A stretch of 64,000 bases of DNA from VRUE01 sp963715455 (GTDB taxonomy: Bacteria > Actinomycetota > Thermoleophilia > Solirubrobacterales > 70-9). Under the pieces are notes generated by a model. The model was not told the origin of the DNA and did no database searches. It saw nothing but the letters and a program-made list of their open reading frames with translations. The translations under genes and the position numbers were made by a program. The stretch lies in the NCBI GenBank assembly GCA_963715455.1, contig OY970245.1:124001-188000 (forward strand). Reading direction: 5' to 3'. Shown in pieces: positions 15,757-24,402 of this stretch. Within the stretch, counting starts at the first letter, position 1. Each line of letters begins with the position of its first letter.

Positions 15757-17906
15757 TGTTCGACTCACTCGCCCGCCTCGCCAACGGCCACCCACGCCGG
15801 GTCGGCATCGCCGCGATCGTCTTCTTTGTCCTTGCCGCCGCGCTGGGCGGCTCGGTCGCCGACCGGCTTGACCCCTACGGCGCCGACGACCCCGCGACCG
15901 AGAGCGTGAAGGCAATGGACCGGCTCGAGGATGCCGGCCTGCGCATCCCGGCTGTGCTCGTGCTGCTCGAAGACGTTGACGTCGACGCGCCGGCGACGCG
16001 GGCCCGGGTCAAAGCTCTCGAGCGCAGCGTGCGCCAGCACCCCGACGTCAAATCGGTCAGCGGCTACTACGACACTCTTTCGGGCGTCTTCGTCTCTTCA
16101 GACCGCCGCTCCACCTACTTCCTCGTCACCCTCGAGCCAACCGAGGACAAGCAGTGGCAGGAGGCCGCCGCAGATGTCGCCAGCTCGCTTTCCGATGAGC
16201 CCGGTGTCGTTGTCGGTGGCGCAGCCGTCGCCCAGGAGCAGGTCAACAAGCAGGTCGAGAAGGACCTGCAAAAGGCCGAGCTACTCGCTCTGCCGCTGCT
16301 CTTCCTGCTCTCGCTGCTCTTCTTCCGCAGCCTCGTTGCCGCTGCGCTGCCGGTGATGATCGGCGTGCTGGCAATCGTCGGCACCTTCCTCATCATCCGC
16401 CTGCTCAGCGAGGCGGGCTCGATCTCGATCTTCGCCCTCAACCTGACCACCGGGCTGGGGCTGGGGCTGGCGATCGACTACAGCCTCTTCGTCGTCTCAC
16501 GCTACCGCGAGGAGATCGCCAAGGACGGGCCTGGCCTGGCGGCGATGCGCCGCGTGATGGCAACCGCCGGGCGCACCGTGCTCTTCTCATCGCTGACCGT
16601 AGCGGCGGCGCTCGCCTCGCTGATCGTCTTCCCGCAGCGCTTCCTCTACTCAATGGGCTTCGGCGGCGCCCTGGTGACGCTGCTCGCCGCGCTGGTCTCG
16701 CTGACCGTGCTGCCCGCCGTGCTCACCCTGCTCGGCACGCGCGTCAACTCGCTCTCGCCCAAGTTCCTGCGCCGCCGCGCCGAGGCCGAGACGCGGCCCG
16801 ACGAGCAGGGCTTCTGGTACCGGCTCTCGCGCTTCGTCATGCGCCGCCCGGCACCGATCGCCACGCTCAGCGCCCTCTTCCTGATCATCCTCGGCCTGCC
16901 CTTCTTCAACATCAAGTTCACCGCCGCCGATCCCGCAATCCTGCCCGAGGAGGCCAGCGCCCGGCAGGCCTACGACAAGGTCAACTCCGAATTCCCCCCT
17001 TACCGCGAAACGCCGATCTGGATCTCGATCGAAGGCGGCAGCCCCGCTACGGTCGCTCGCTTCTCTGAGGAAGTTCGTGGTGTCTCCGGCGTCGGCGAAG
17101 TCAACCAGCCGCTGCCGCTGCAAGGTGGCGTTTCAGCGATCCAGATCACCTCGGCAAATCCCTTCAGATCTGAGCTGAGCCGGGAAACGGTGGAGTGGCT
17201 TCGAAAAAAGGAACCGCCACCTGGCACCACCGTGCTGGTTGGCGGCGCGACAGCCGACTTCATCGATTTCCAGAGCAGCCTCAGCAACCACCTGCCCATT
17301 GCCCTGGCAATCATCGTCATCGCCACCTTGGTCATCCTCTTCCTGATGACCGGCTCGGTGGTGCTGCCGATCAAGTCGCTGATCATGAACTTCCTCAACC
17401 TCAGCGCCGTCTTCGGCCTGCTCGTGCTGATCTTCCAGGAAGGCCGCCTCGAGAGCTTCTTCGACTACACCGGCCAGGGGGCGCTCGAGCAAACGATGCC
17501 GATCCTGCTCTTCGCCCTCGCCTTCGGACTCTCCACCGACTACGCCGTCTTCCTGCTCTCGCGGATCAAGGAGGCGCGCGACAACGGCGCCTCGGACTCC
17601 GAGGCGGTGGCGATCGGGCTGGAGCGCACGGGGCGCATCGTCACCGCTGCGGCGCTGATGTTCGCCGTGGCGATCGGCGCCTTCGCCACCTCGCAGATCA
17701 TCTTCATCAAGCAGAACGGCGTCGGCACGGCGCTCGCCGTGCTGATCGACGCGAGCATCATCCGCGCCCTGCTGGTGCCCTCGCTGATGGAGCTGCTCGG
17801 CAAATGGAACTGGTGGGCGCCGGCGCCGCTGCGTCGCCTGCACGAACGCTGGGGGATCAGCGAGACGCCGGTGGCCGGCGATGCACAAGAGGAGGGCGCG
17901 CGATGA
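15756..17906 (+). CDS. MMPL-family RND transporter
   Basis: 716 aa, 12 predicted TM helices in two halves, each with a large extracytoplasmic loop (about residues 40-180 and 390-530). The proton-relay Asp-Tyr pairs of MmpL3-type transporters are present in TM4 (LAIDYSLFVVSRYREE, Asp241-Tyr242) and TM10 (LSTDYAVFLLSRIKEA, Asp595-Tyr596). Proton-driven export of a lipid or hydrophobic compound is expected; the substrate is unknown. AAAGGAG precedes the start, within the end of padR. The 3' end overlaps the next gene by 4 nt. The padR-mmpL-NTF2 arrangement suggests inducible export. Confidence 0.92.
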   Translation: MFDSLARLANGHPRRVGIAAIVFFVLAAALGGSVADRLDPYGADDPATESVKAMDRLEDAGLRIPAVLVLLEDVDVDAPATRARVKALERSVRQHPDVKSVSGYYDTLSGVFVSSDRRSTYFLVTLEPTEDKQWQEAAADVASSLSDEPGVVVGGAAVAQEQVNKQVEKDLQKAELLALPLLFLLSLLFFRSLVAAALPVMIGVLAIVGTFLIIRLLSEAGSISIFALNLTTGLGLGLAIDYSLFVVSRYREEIAKDGPGLAAMRRVMATAGRTVLFSSLTVAAALASLIVFPQRFLYSMGFGGALVTLLAALVSLTVLPAVLTLLGTRVNSLSPKFLRRRAEAETRPDEQGFWYRLSRFVMRRPAPIATLSALFLIILGLPFFNIKFTAADPAILPEEASARQAYDKVNSEFPPYRETPIWISIEGGSPATVARFSEEVRGVSGVGEVNQPLPLQGGVSAIQITSANPFRSELSRETVEWLRKKEPPPGTTVLVGGATADFIDFQSSLSNHLPIALAIIVIATLVILFLMTGSVVLPIKSLIMNFLNLSAVFGLLVLIFQEGRLESFFDYTGQGALEQTMPILLFALAFGLSTDYAVFLLSRIKEARDNGASDSEAVAIGLERTGRIVTAAALMFAVAIGAFATSQIIFIKQNGVGTALAVLIDASIIRALLVPSLMELLGKWNWWAPAPLRRLHERWGISETPVAGDAQEEGAR

Positions 17907-18358
17907 TCTACAAGGCGATAGTCAAGCGCAAGGCCCGCGGCATCTTCGCGGCCCTGAGCCGCGGCGACTGGCCAGCGGCGACCAAGGACCTGGCCGACGA
18001 CGTCCACCACTCCTTCCCGGGCGACAACGCCCTGGGCGGCAAGCGGCACTCGCGCGAGGCGATGGAACGCTGGTTCGAACGGCTCTACCGCCTGATCCCG
18101 GAGATCGAGTTCGAGGTGCACGAGGTGGCCGTCAAAGGCTGGCCCTGGGACACGGCGGTCGCCGTCGAGTGGACCGATCGCGGCCGCACCGCCGACGGCC
18201 AGCCCTACGAGAACGAGGGCGCTCACTGGATCCGCCTGCGCTGGGGCAAGGGCGTCGCCGTGCACGCCTACCTCGACACCGAGAAAGTCACCGCGATCAC
18301 CGAGCGCCTCACCGCTGCCGGCATCGCCGAGGCGGCCGAGCCGCCGATCACGGGCTGA
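17903..18358 (+). CDS. SnoaL/NTF2-like protein
   Basis: 151 aa. Cone-shaped NTF2/SnoaL fold features: N-terminal helix IFAALSRGDWPAATKDLADDV, the loop SFPGDNALGGKRHSREAM, the helix ERWFERLYRLIPEIEF, and late strands GAHWIRLRWGKGVAVHAYLDT. Such proteins bind small hydrophobic ligands or act as isomerases or hydrolases; the pocket chemistry here is not predictable. ATG overlaps the mmpL stop (ATGA) and GGAGG lies upstream. It may bind the exported compound or a lipid precursor. Confidence 0.78.
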   Translation: MIYKAIVKRKARGIFAALSRGDWPAATKDLADDVHHSFPGDNALGGKRHSREAMERWFERLYRLIPEIEFEVHEVAVKGWPWDTAVAVEWTDRGRTADGQPYENEGAHWIRLRWGKGVAVHAYLDTEKVTAITERLTAAGIAEAAEPPITG

Positions 18359-18389
18359 GTCCAACGGCCGCCGAGCAGCGGCGGGAACT

Positions 18390-19541
18390 TCAGCCGCGGA
18401 TCAAGATCCGCGCGCGAGCTGCCGCGTAGCGAAACTCACCCGCTACGAATTGGCGCGTTGCCACTTCAACAGCCAGCCGCTGCCCCGACTGTGGCGCCCT
18501 GACGCTTATCGTCTGCGCAGGCTGCAACGACAGGCGCCGCGACCGGGGGCTTCCCAGCCTTCGCCAATGACAGGACGCAGACCGCTGCCTATCGGCAGCG
18601 AACTGGCCACCACAGAACCGTTGCTGCAGGAGGACCGAGATCCGAGCCGGTCGTCCGGGGGGAAGGCGAGGGGCGGTGAGCCGAAGACGAACCTTGCCGG
18701 CGTCCTCGCCGGCCAGCTGCAAACGCAGCTTTGGCCGACGCTGGCGCAGCCGCGGCTCCCGTGGTTTGCGTTCCAGTTGGGGAACGTGGAGTGGGTTCAG
18801 CGGCGTGCCGAAGTAGGCCCACTCCGGCGGGAGGATTCCCTTCATCGCCCCACCCTCCGCAACGCGCCCGGTCATCATGTCGGCGAACCAAGAGGGCAGG
18901 ACCATGCAGCCGTAGCCGGGGTCACGTTCGATGTAGTCGGGGCGGTCGCAGCCGCCGTGAACGTCTTTGTACGGCCAGCCCTGCTGAATGCGGCTGTAGA
19001 AGTTGACCACACCGTGCAGCCACTCGTGCATCTGCAGGCCCCACCAGGGGCTCCACGCAACATCTCCAGGGGCGATCGGGAAGAAGGCATCTCGGTAGTT
19101 AGTCACTCCGCTGACCGTCGCTTCGTCTGGCGCCCGGTAGAAGGCGTAGTCATAGCGTCCGTCGGCAAAGGCTCCACTGTCCCCCTGCTCCCATCCCGCG
19201 GGCACGTTGTAGCCACCGCTAAACACCGCTTCTTCTTCGTCGTAGAAGTCAAACCAGATTCGGACACCACATTCGGAGAAGAGGCCTACTTTGTCAGCGA
19301 ATTCGCGTGCGCTTTCGATGGCCTCTGGCATGTCGGCCTTTGGCCTGGTCATGCCACGGTCGTTGCTCCAGTAGAAGCGGTAGCCGATCTTCCAAACCGG
19401 CGCCTGCTCACAGCCAGGGGTGAGGTAGCTACCGACATAGGCGCCCGCCCGGCCCTCACTGGCGCCCACCACCAGACTCAAGGCCAGCGCGAGCAAGGCT
19501 GCGAAAACGCACCTCGCGAGCCGCGAGCTCCTAAGCAACAT
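18390..19541 (-). CDS. Secreted protein with HExxH motif
   Basis: 383 aa. Signal peptide (about MLLRSSRLARCVFAALLALA... cleaved near SEGRA), then an exported domain with scattered cysteines. The segment GLQMHEWLHGVVNFYS contains HEWLH, a zinc-protease-style HExxH, in a plausible helix. No third ligand is assignable. The C-terminal 110 residues are Arg-rich and beta-like. No named family recognised; metallopeptidase activity is a hypothesis. ATG 19541 is preferred to TTG 19556 because the signal peptide then starts normally. The gene converges on the NTF2-like gene. Confidence 0.55.
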   Translation of the reverse strand: MLLRSSRLARCVFAALLALALSLVVGASEGRAGAYVGSYLTPGCEQAPVWKIGYRFYWSNDRGMTRPKADMPEAIESAREFADKVGLFSECGVRIWFDFYDEEEAVFSGGYNVPAGWEQGDSGAFADGRYDYAFYRAPDEATVSGVTNYRDAFFPIAPGDVAWSPWWGLQMHEWLHGVVNFYSRIQQGWPYKDVHGGCDRPDYIERDPGYGCMVLPSWFADMMTGRVAEGGAMKGILPPEWAYFGTPLNPLHVPQLERKPREPRLRQRRPKLRLQLAGEDAGKVRLRLTAPRLPPGRPARISVLLQQRFCGGQFAADRQRSASCHWRRLGSPRSRRLSLQPAQTISVRAPQSGQRLAVEVATRQFVAGEFRYAAARARILIRG

Positions 19542-19583
19542 CTCCACGCGTACCAAAACGCCGCGAGGATATAGGGGATGGGT

Positions 19584-20732
19584 CTAGCGCTTCAGGTCGC
19601 CCTGGGCGGAACTGGAATCGTCGGCGCCTTTACGGCGCTCGTCGCTGGCGATGCCCGTCAGCTTGAGGGAACCGTCGGGTTGGATTTCCGCCGTAGCCAT
19701 GTAGGAGTCAGCGGGCTTGAGCTTGCTCGCATCGATCTCCGGGGGGACGGTGAGGGCGAGATCCTGTTCCCCGGCGCGGGTGTCGTCGCTGGAGAGCAGC
19801 AGCTGGCCGGTTTCGGGGTCGAGGCCGGCGTAAATGCCGGCGAGGTCGAGGTAGGTGGTGGGCTCGCCAGCTTCGATTTCCAGACTTTGCTGGACGAGGG
19901 AAGTGTCGGGTTCGATCGCGACCCTGGCGGTCGCGTAGGCGCCGAGGGCGGGAAGCGATGGCAGGGCGCCGGTCGGGTCGGCTGGCAGGCTGATGAAGAG
20001 GGATACGCCACGACCGGAGAGCGTGTATCCGGGGCTCAGCGGGTCTGGGTCGACGTGGGTGACGACGCCGCGAAAGCTCGCTCTCGTGCTCTGTCCTTTG
20101 CGCTTCACGGTGCCTTCCTCGACGAAGGTGCCGTTGGCAAGCTGTAGACCCTCGAGGCTGAGCTTGGCGCCGACCCGCGGCAGCTTGGCAGCGTGCACGG
20201 GGACCAATTCGCCCCCTTTGATGACCAGCGTGTAGCTGCCCGCCGCAGGGTTGGTGTGGAGGATGGTGCCGGAGAGCGCTGTCGTTTCTGGCTCTTCCTC
20301 TTCCTCCTCCTTTCCTGCGGGAGGGGTCGTCGATTCGGGGGCCGGAGCTTCTTCCACCGGTGGAAGCGGTTCGCTTTCTTCACTGCCCAGCGGAGCGAGC
20401 GACGGGAGCGATTCCAGCGAGCTCGATTCGCCGCCAACCGCAAGCGAGCCGGGGGAGCCACCGAGCGATTCCGAGGATGCCCCTGCTTCAGCTACGGCCT
20501 CCCCTTCGCCGTCCTCGCCACCGCCGAGGCTGGGCAAGGCGATCAGCGGCTGTGGGCCGGTAGCGAAGGTCCCCGCCGCCCCGGGCCCGATCGCGACGCC
20601 GACGAAGAGCCCGAAGCCGAGCGCCGCGGCGCTCAAAGTCGCACCCCAGCGCCGGTCGGTGACGATTAGCGAGGCGCCGCGTGCGGTCAGGTTCGCGACG
20701 CCGCGCAGGGAGCTGATCGCGCGCTGGATCAC
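19584..20732 (-). CDS. Membrane-anchored protein with Ser/Glu/Pro-rich linker
   Basis: 382 aa. Short cytoplasmic N-terminus, one TM helix (about residues 30-52: WGATLSAAALGFGLFVGVAI), a low-complexity Gly/Glu/Ser/Pro linker of about 120 residues, then a beta-rich C-terminal domain with two similar halves (VKGKGQ-like AKLPRVGAKLSLEG and LGAYATARVAIEPD). No enzyme motif. GTG 20732 overlaps the preceding zinc-ribbon gene by 4 nt. It is the last gene of the extended pst operon and probably acts at the envelope. Confidence 0.55.
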   Translation of the reverse strand: MIQRAISSLRGVANLTARGASLIVTDRRWGATLSAAALGFGLFVGVAIGPGAAGTFATGPQPLIALPSLGGGEDGEGEAVAEAGASSESLGGSPGSLAVGGESSSLESLPSLAPLGSEESEPLPPVEEAPAPESTTPPAGKEEEEEEPETTALSGTILHTNPAAGSYTLVIKGGELVPVHAAKLPRVGAKLSLEGLQLANGTFVEEGTVKRKGQSTRASFRGVVTHVDPDPLSPGYTLSGRGVSLFISLPADPTGALPSLPALGAYATARVAIEPDTSLVQQSLEIEAGEPTTYLDLAGIYAGLDPETGQLLLSSDDTRAGEQDLALTVPPEIDASKLKPADSYMATAEIQPDGSLKLTGIASDERRKGADDSSSAQGDLKR

Positions 20733-21049
20733 GGGGCCGGGCTGCTCCCCACCGTGCTGCGCTCCATCAGGTCCTTGCCGCACTGCCAGCAGAAGACCGC
20801 GCCGCGCGCGTACAGCGCGCCGCAGGAACCACAGCTGCCGGCGGCGCCGGCCTGGTCGAGGCGCAGCATGCGCTCCACCTCGGCCAGCTCAGCGTCGATC
20901 TGCTGCAGCTTCGCCGCCTGGCGAGCGAGCACGTCGAGGCGGAAGTGGTCGCGGATCGCCATCTCGTAGGCGAGACCGCCGAGGTCCCACTGCAGCTCAG
21001 TCAGCTGCGCGGAGAGGCTCTCCTTGCGTCGCTCTAGATCGCCGCTCAT
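20729..21049 (-). CDS. Coiled-coil zinc-ribbon protein
   Basis: 106 aa. An N-terminal coiled coil (residues 1-70, e.g. LTELQWDLGGLAYEMAIRD) is followed by a four-cysteine ribbon CGSCGALYARGAVFCWQCG (about 73-91). Protein- or nucleic-acid-binding adaptor is the usual role of such ribbons. Starts ATG 21049 overlapping the upstream stop (ATGA) and ends with a GTGA overlap. It is the seventh gene of the pst operon. Confidence 0.65.
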   Translation of the reverse strand: MSGDLERRKESLSAQLTELQWDLGGLAYEMAIRDHFRLDVLARQAAKLQQIDAELAEVERMLRLDQAGAAGSCGSCGALYARGAVFCWQCGKDLMERSTVGSSPAP

Positions 21050-21741
21050 TCGATCGCCGTCCCCTTGCTGCCCCCGCCGGCGGCCTTGTTGTCCTTCGGC
21101 GGCGGCGCACCGCCGGTGGCGATTTCGTCGGGCAGCTTGGCGCTCGATTCCTGGTATTCCTCGGGACTCTGTTCCTGGAGTTCCTGCAGCGCCTCGTCGC
21201 TCGCTTCGACCGGGCCTGCAGCGCCGCCCCCCGTAAGACTGCCGGCGCTCTTCGCCGCCTTGCCCGAGCCCTTGGCCTTGGCCTGTTTCGACCCCTTGCC
21301 GCCCGCTCCGCCACCTTCGGCTTCGCCGCCGCCCGCTTCCTCGCCTTCGTCGCCGAGTCGGACGACCTGCGGGGCCGGCGCTGGCGCCGAGTCGTCGCCT
21401 CCCTTGCCGATCAGCACGCCGATCAGCAGCATCACTCCGAGCACCGCGATGCCGCCGACCGCAGCCAGCGGCGCGTAGTCACGCTGGGGTCTCTCGGCAA
21501 CCGGGGCGGCCACGGCGGGTACCGGGACACCTGCCTGTGCCGGCGGTGCGGTCCCGTTGGCGTTGGCGTTGGCCGCACTCCCCCCCGGCAGATGCTGGTG
21601 GAAGTCAACCCGCGGCTCGCTAGTCCGACGGCGGCCGCAGTTGAGGCAGTAGCGCTGGTCGACGGCCAAGGGGGCGCCGCACTCGCGGCAGGCCTCCCCC
21701 GCCTCGCCCAGCACCTGGGTGTGCTCGCCCGTCTCGCTCAT
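21046..21741 (-). CDS. Zinc-ribbon single-TM protein
   Basis: 231 aa. N-terminal four-cysteine ribbon CRECGAPLAVDQRYCLNCG (about 18-36), an Ala/Pro linker, a TM helix (YAPLAAVGGIAVLGVMLLIG, about 90-112), then a long low-complexity exterior segment rich in Gly, Lys, Ala, Ser and Glu. The topology resembles zinc-ribbon membrane sensors. ATGA overlaps at both ends tie it to the pst operon. Function unknown. Confidence 0.62.
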   Translation of the reverse strand: MSETGEHTQVLGEAGEACRECGAPLAVDQRYCLNCGRRRTSEPRVDFHQHLPGGSAANANANGTAPPAQAGVPVPAVAAPVAERPQRDYAPLAAVGGIAVLGVMLLIGVLIGKGGDDSAPAPAPQVVRLGDEGEEAGGGEAEGGGAGGKGSKQAKAKGSGKAAKSAGSLTGGGAAGPVEASDEALQELQEQSPEEYQESSAKLPDEIATGGAPPPKDNKAAGGGSKGTAIE

Positions 21742-22541
21742 CCTGTCGGCCGTCCTGCTGCGGTGGGGAATTCGGACACGGTGACCTGGGCTCCCTTCGG
21801 GTCGCCGATGAAGAAGACGTTGTAGGCGACGGGCTTCGGCTTGTCCTTCAGCGGTTCGATCGCGCCGCGGCCGGCGGCGACGATCTTGCTGCCCTTGCGA
21901 GCGACGGCATAGAGCAGCAGCCGTTCGATGTCTGCGCCGCTCTCGTTGACCACCTCGCCCCCGGCAGCCACGCCGGTGTAAGGGTCGCCCTCGAGCTTCG
22001 GGGCGCTGACCAAGACCGCGGGAAGCTCTCCGGAGACCGCTTCGCCGCCGGCACCGACCGTCACCTCGACCTTTGCAGGCTTACGGGCTGCCAACACCTG
22101 GTCGTGGACCCAGTTGACCTTGCCATCGGCGGGGATGAAGGGAATCGCTGCTAGGGCAGGCTCGATCCCGGGGATGTCGTTGCGGTAGACGCTCTTACCC
22201 TTCGCGTCGAGCACGTCGATGAGAATCGGCACGTTGGCCAGGTCGCGGCCCGAGTCGTTGTGCAGCTCGACCACCACGGCGCTGCCGTTGACATCGCTGA
22301 GCAGCGTCGTGTCGAGCACCTTCACGTCTTTGTTGCGCTCGCTGATGCTGAGGCCTTTCTCCTGCGCGACGGGCCCGAGCTCGGCGGCGATCTTGGCGCT
22401 CTTGTCTTGCGTCGATTCGCAGCCGGTGACGACCAGGGCGACCCCGGCGAGAGCCAACGGAATCAGCCGCCGACGGGCTGATATGTCAAGTCTGACTTGA
22501 CATATCAGCCCGTCGGCGGCTGAGAGGCGGGGCGGCCTCAT
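21738..22541 (-). CDS. Putative lipoprotein, C-terminal domain FxLyD-like
   Basis: 267 aa. ATG 22541 overlaps the pstB stop (ATGA). The hydrophobic stretch LIPLALAGVALVVTGC ends in a lipobox (VTGC, Cys at about residue 40), so it is a likely lipoprotein with an unusually long, charged n-region. The mature part is beta-rich (SAVVVELHNDSGRDLANVPILIDV) and resembles FxLyD-type extracytoplasmic domains. The n-region codons 7-27 are made of a 61-bp perfect palindrome, so the original start may have been different. Candidate phosphate-related envelope component. Confidence 0.65.
   Translation of the reverse strand: MRPPRLSAADGLICQVRLDISARRRLIPLALAGVALVVTGCESTQDKSAKIAAELGPVAQEKGLSISERNKDVKVLDTTLLSDVNGSAVVVELHNDSGRDLANVPILIDVLDAKGKSVYRNDIPGIEPALAAIPFIPADGKVNWVHDQVLAARKPAKVEVTVGAGGEAVSGELPAVLVSAPKLEGDPYTGVAAGGEVVNESGADIERLLLYAVARKGSKIVAAGRGAIEPLKDKPKPVAYNVFFIGDPKGAQVTVSEFPTAAGRPTG
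22463..22523. repeat. 61-bp perfect palindrome
   Basis: Left arm 22463-22492 and right arm 22494-22523 are exact reverse complements (30 bp each) around one central base at 22493. The centre reads GTCAAGTC-T-GACTTGAC. It lies inside the 5' coding region of the lipoprotein gene, 15 nt beyond the pstB stop. It has no U-tract. Confidence 0.9.
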
Positions 22542-23479
22542 CCGAAGGCCCCGCCGACGTACTCGCGCGTGCGCTGCTCGCGCGGCGCGCCGAAGACCTG
22601 CTCGGCCGGCCCGTACTCGACCAGCTCGCCCAGGTACATGAAGCCGACGTGGTCGGCGATGCGCAGCGCCTGCTGCATGTTGTGGGTGACGATCACCACC
22701 GCCACCTCCTCGCGCAGCTTGAGGATCAGCTCCTCGATCACCTGGGTCGAGCGTGGGTCGAGAGCCGAGCAGGGCTCGTCGAGCAGCAGCACCTCGGGAC
22801 GCGCGGCGAGCGCCCGGGCGATGCAGAGGCGCTGCTGCTGACCACCGGAGAGGCGCAGCGCCGGGTGGTCGAGAGTGGCGCCGACCTCGTCCCAAAGACC
22901 GGCGCGCACCAACGCATCGCCGACCTGGCTCATCAGCGCGTCCTTGCCCGGCCGCCCGGAGCCCTGCTCGCGCAGCGCGTAGGCGACGTTGTCGAAGACG
23001 CTCATCGGGAACGGGTTGGGCTGCTGGAAGACCATGCTCACCCGGCGGCGCAGCGCCGTCACCTCCATCTGGTCGATGTCCTCGCGGTCGAGGCTGATCG
23101 TGCCGCTGCGCACCGCCGTCGGCGTGATCTCGACCAGGCGGTTGAGCGAGCGCAGGAGGGTCGTCTTGCCGCAGCCCGAGGGACCGATCAGGGCCAGCAC
23201 CTCGCCCTGGCGGACAGGCAACGAGACGCTGTCGACGGCGAGCTTCTCGCCGTAGGCGATCGAGACGCTTTCGATGCGCATCCGCTCGACCTTCGGCGCG
23301 CTGCTCGGCTCGGCTCGGCGCACCGGCCCGCCGAGGCCGACCGTCCCCTGCGGCACGTGACCGTTGCCGGGCGGCGGCTGCACCACTGTCGGCTCGGAGT
23401 CGACGACGATGCGGCGCACCGGCGGCGGTGGCGCGAGGATCACGTCGCGCTCGTCGCGCGCCTCTTCCCGCGGGCTCAC
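22538..23479 (-). CDS. pstB: Phosphate ABC transporter ATP-binding protein
   Basis: 313 aa from GTG 23479, which overlaps the pstA stop (GTGA). The canonical 247-residue PstB core begins at an internal ATG (23281): Walker A IGPSGCGKTT, Q-loop QQPNPFPMS, signature LSGGQQQR, Walker B VLLLDEPCSALD and the H-loop THNMQQ. The extra 66 N-terminal residues are Pro/Arg/Glu-rich and not part of the ABC fold. Energises phosphate import with PstC/PstA. The stop is overlapped by the lipoprotein ATG. Confidence 0.93.
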   Translation of the reverse strand: MSPREEARDERDVILAPPPPVRRIVVDSEPTVVQPPPGNGHVPQGTVGLGGPVRRAEPSSAPKVERMRIESVSIAYGEKLAVDSVSLPVRQGEVLALIGPSGCGKTTLLRSLNRLVEITPTAVRSGTISLDREDIDQMEVTALRRRVSMVFQQPNPFPMSVFDNVAYALREQGSGRPGKDALMSQVGDALVRAGLWDEVGATLDHPALRLSGGQQQRLCIARALAARPEVLLLDEPCSALDPRSTQVIEELILKLREEVAVVIVTHNMQQALRIADHVGFMYLGELVEYGPAEQVFGAPREQRTREYVGGAFG

Positions 23480-24402
23480 CGTGTCCACAGCTCTTCCTTC
23501 CCCCGCGCGATGCGCGAGACGATGAAGTTGAGCACGATGACGACGAGCAGCAGGACGAAGGCCGCGAAGTAGGCCTTCTCCGGCGCCAGGCCCTCGCCGG
23601 CGGGCGAGTTGTAGTAGACGTAGCTGGTCAGCGTGCTGCCCGTCCCGCGAAAGAGGCCGAAGACGCTGCCGTTGGCGCCGTTGAGGATCTGCAGGGTCGA
23701 ACCGAGCAAGACGACGACGATCGCCGTGTCGCCGGCGACGCGGCCCATGCCCAGGGCCGTGCCGGTGCCGATCCCTGGCCGGGCCGCGGGCAGCAGCACG
23801 CGGCGGATGGTCGCCGCCTTGGTCTTGCCCAGCGCATAGGAGGCCTCGCGCACGTGCCCGGGGATCGAGTTGAGCGCCTCGCGCGTGGCGCCGACCACCA
23901 GCGGCAGGGCGATCAGCGACATCATCGCGGCGGCGGCGATGAAGGAGCGCCCCAGCACGGCGCCCTCGGCATCGAAGGTGAGGAAGCCGAACCATTCCTG
24001 GAAGAGGATCAGGCCGAACATCGCCAGTACGATGCTCGGCGTGCCGGCAACCACCTCGACCGCCGATTCGACCGCCCGCGCCAGGCCCGCCGGGCGGCCG
24101 TACTCGGTCAGCCAGACGGCGATCGTCACGCCCAGCGGCGCGGCGATCAGCGTCGACATGACGAGCAGCAGCGCCGTGCCGATGATCGGGTCCTTGAAGC
24201 CGCCGCTGGTCGCCTGGTTGAGCGAGGCGCTGGGGCTTTCGAAGAGCAGGCCGAGGTCGAAGTACTGGGCCCCGCGGAAGGCCATGTAGATGAGGATCGC
24301 GGCGGCGATCCCGATCAGCGCTAGGCCGGCTACCCAGGCCGCGTAGTAGGCAGCGCGGTCGCGCAGCGGCCAGCTGCTGACGCTGTCGAGCGGCTTGCTC
24401 AC
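23476..24402 (-). CDS. pstA: Phosphate ABC transporter permease PstA
   Basis: 308 aa, six TM helices. The cytoplasmic coupling loop carries the EAA-like motif (EASYALGKTKAATIRRVLLPAARPGI). The N-terminal pattern FKDPIIGTALLLVMSTLIAAPLG is typical of PstA. GTG 24402 overlaps the pstC stop by 4 nt, and the stop overlaps pstB by 4 nt. Forms the channel with PstC. Confidence 0.93.
   Translation of the reverse strand: MSKPLDSVSSWPLRDRAAYYAAWVAGLALIGIAAAILIYMAFRGAQYFDLGLLFESPSASLNQATSGGFKDPIIGTALLLVMSTLIAAPLGVTIAVWLTEYGRPAGLARAVESAVEVVAGTPSIVLAMFGLILFQEWFGFLTFDAEGAVLGRSFIAAAAMMSLIALPLVVGATREALNSIPGHVREASYALGKTKAATIRRVLLPAARPGIGTGTALGMGRVAGDTAIVVVLLGSTLQILNGANGSVFGLFRGTGSTLTSYVYYNSPAGEGLAPEKAYFAAFVLLLVVIVLNFIVSRIARGKEELWTR

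Noticed and set aside
20251..21825. 524-aa plus-strand open frame across the zinc-ribbon genes
   Set aside because: Runs opposite three overlapping minus-strand genes with coherent motifs; Ser/Pro then Arg low complexity indicates an antisense shadow.
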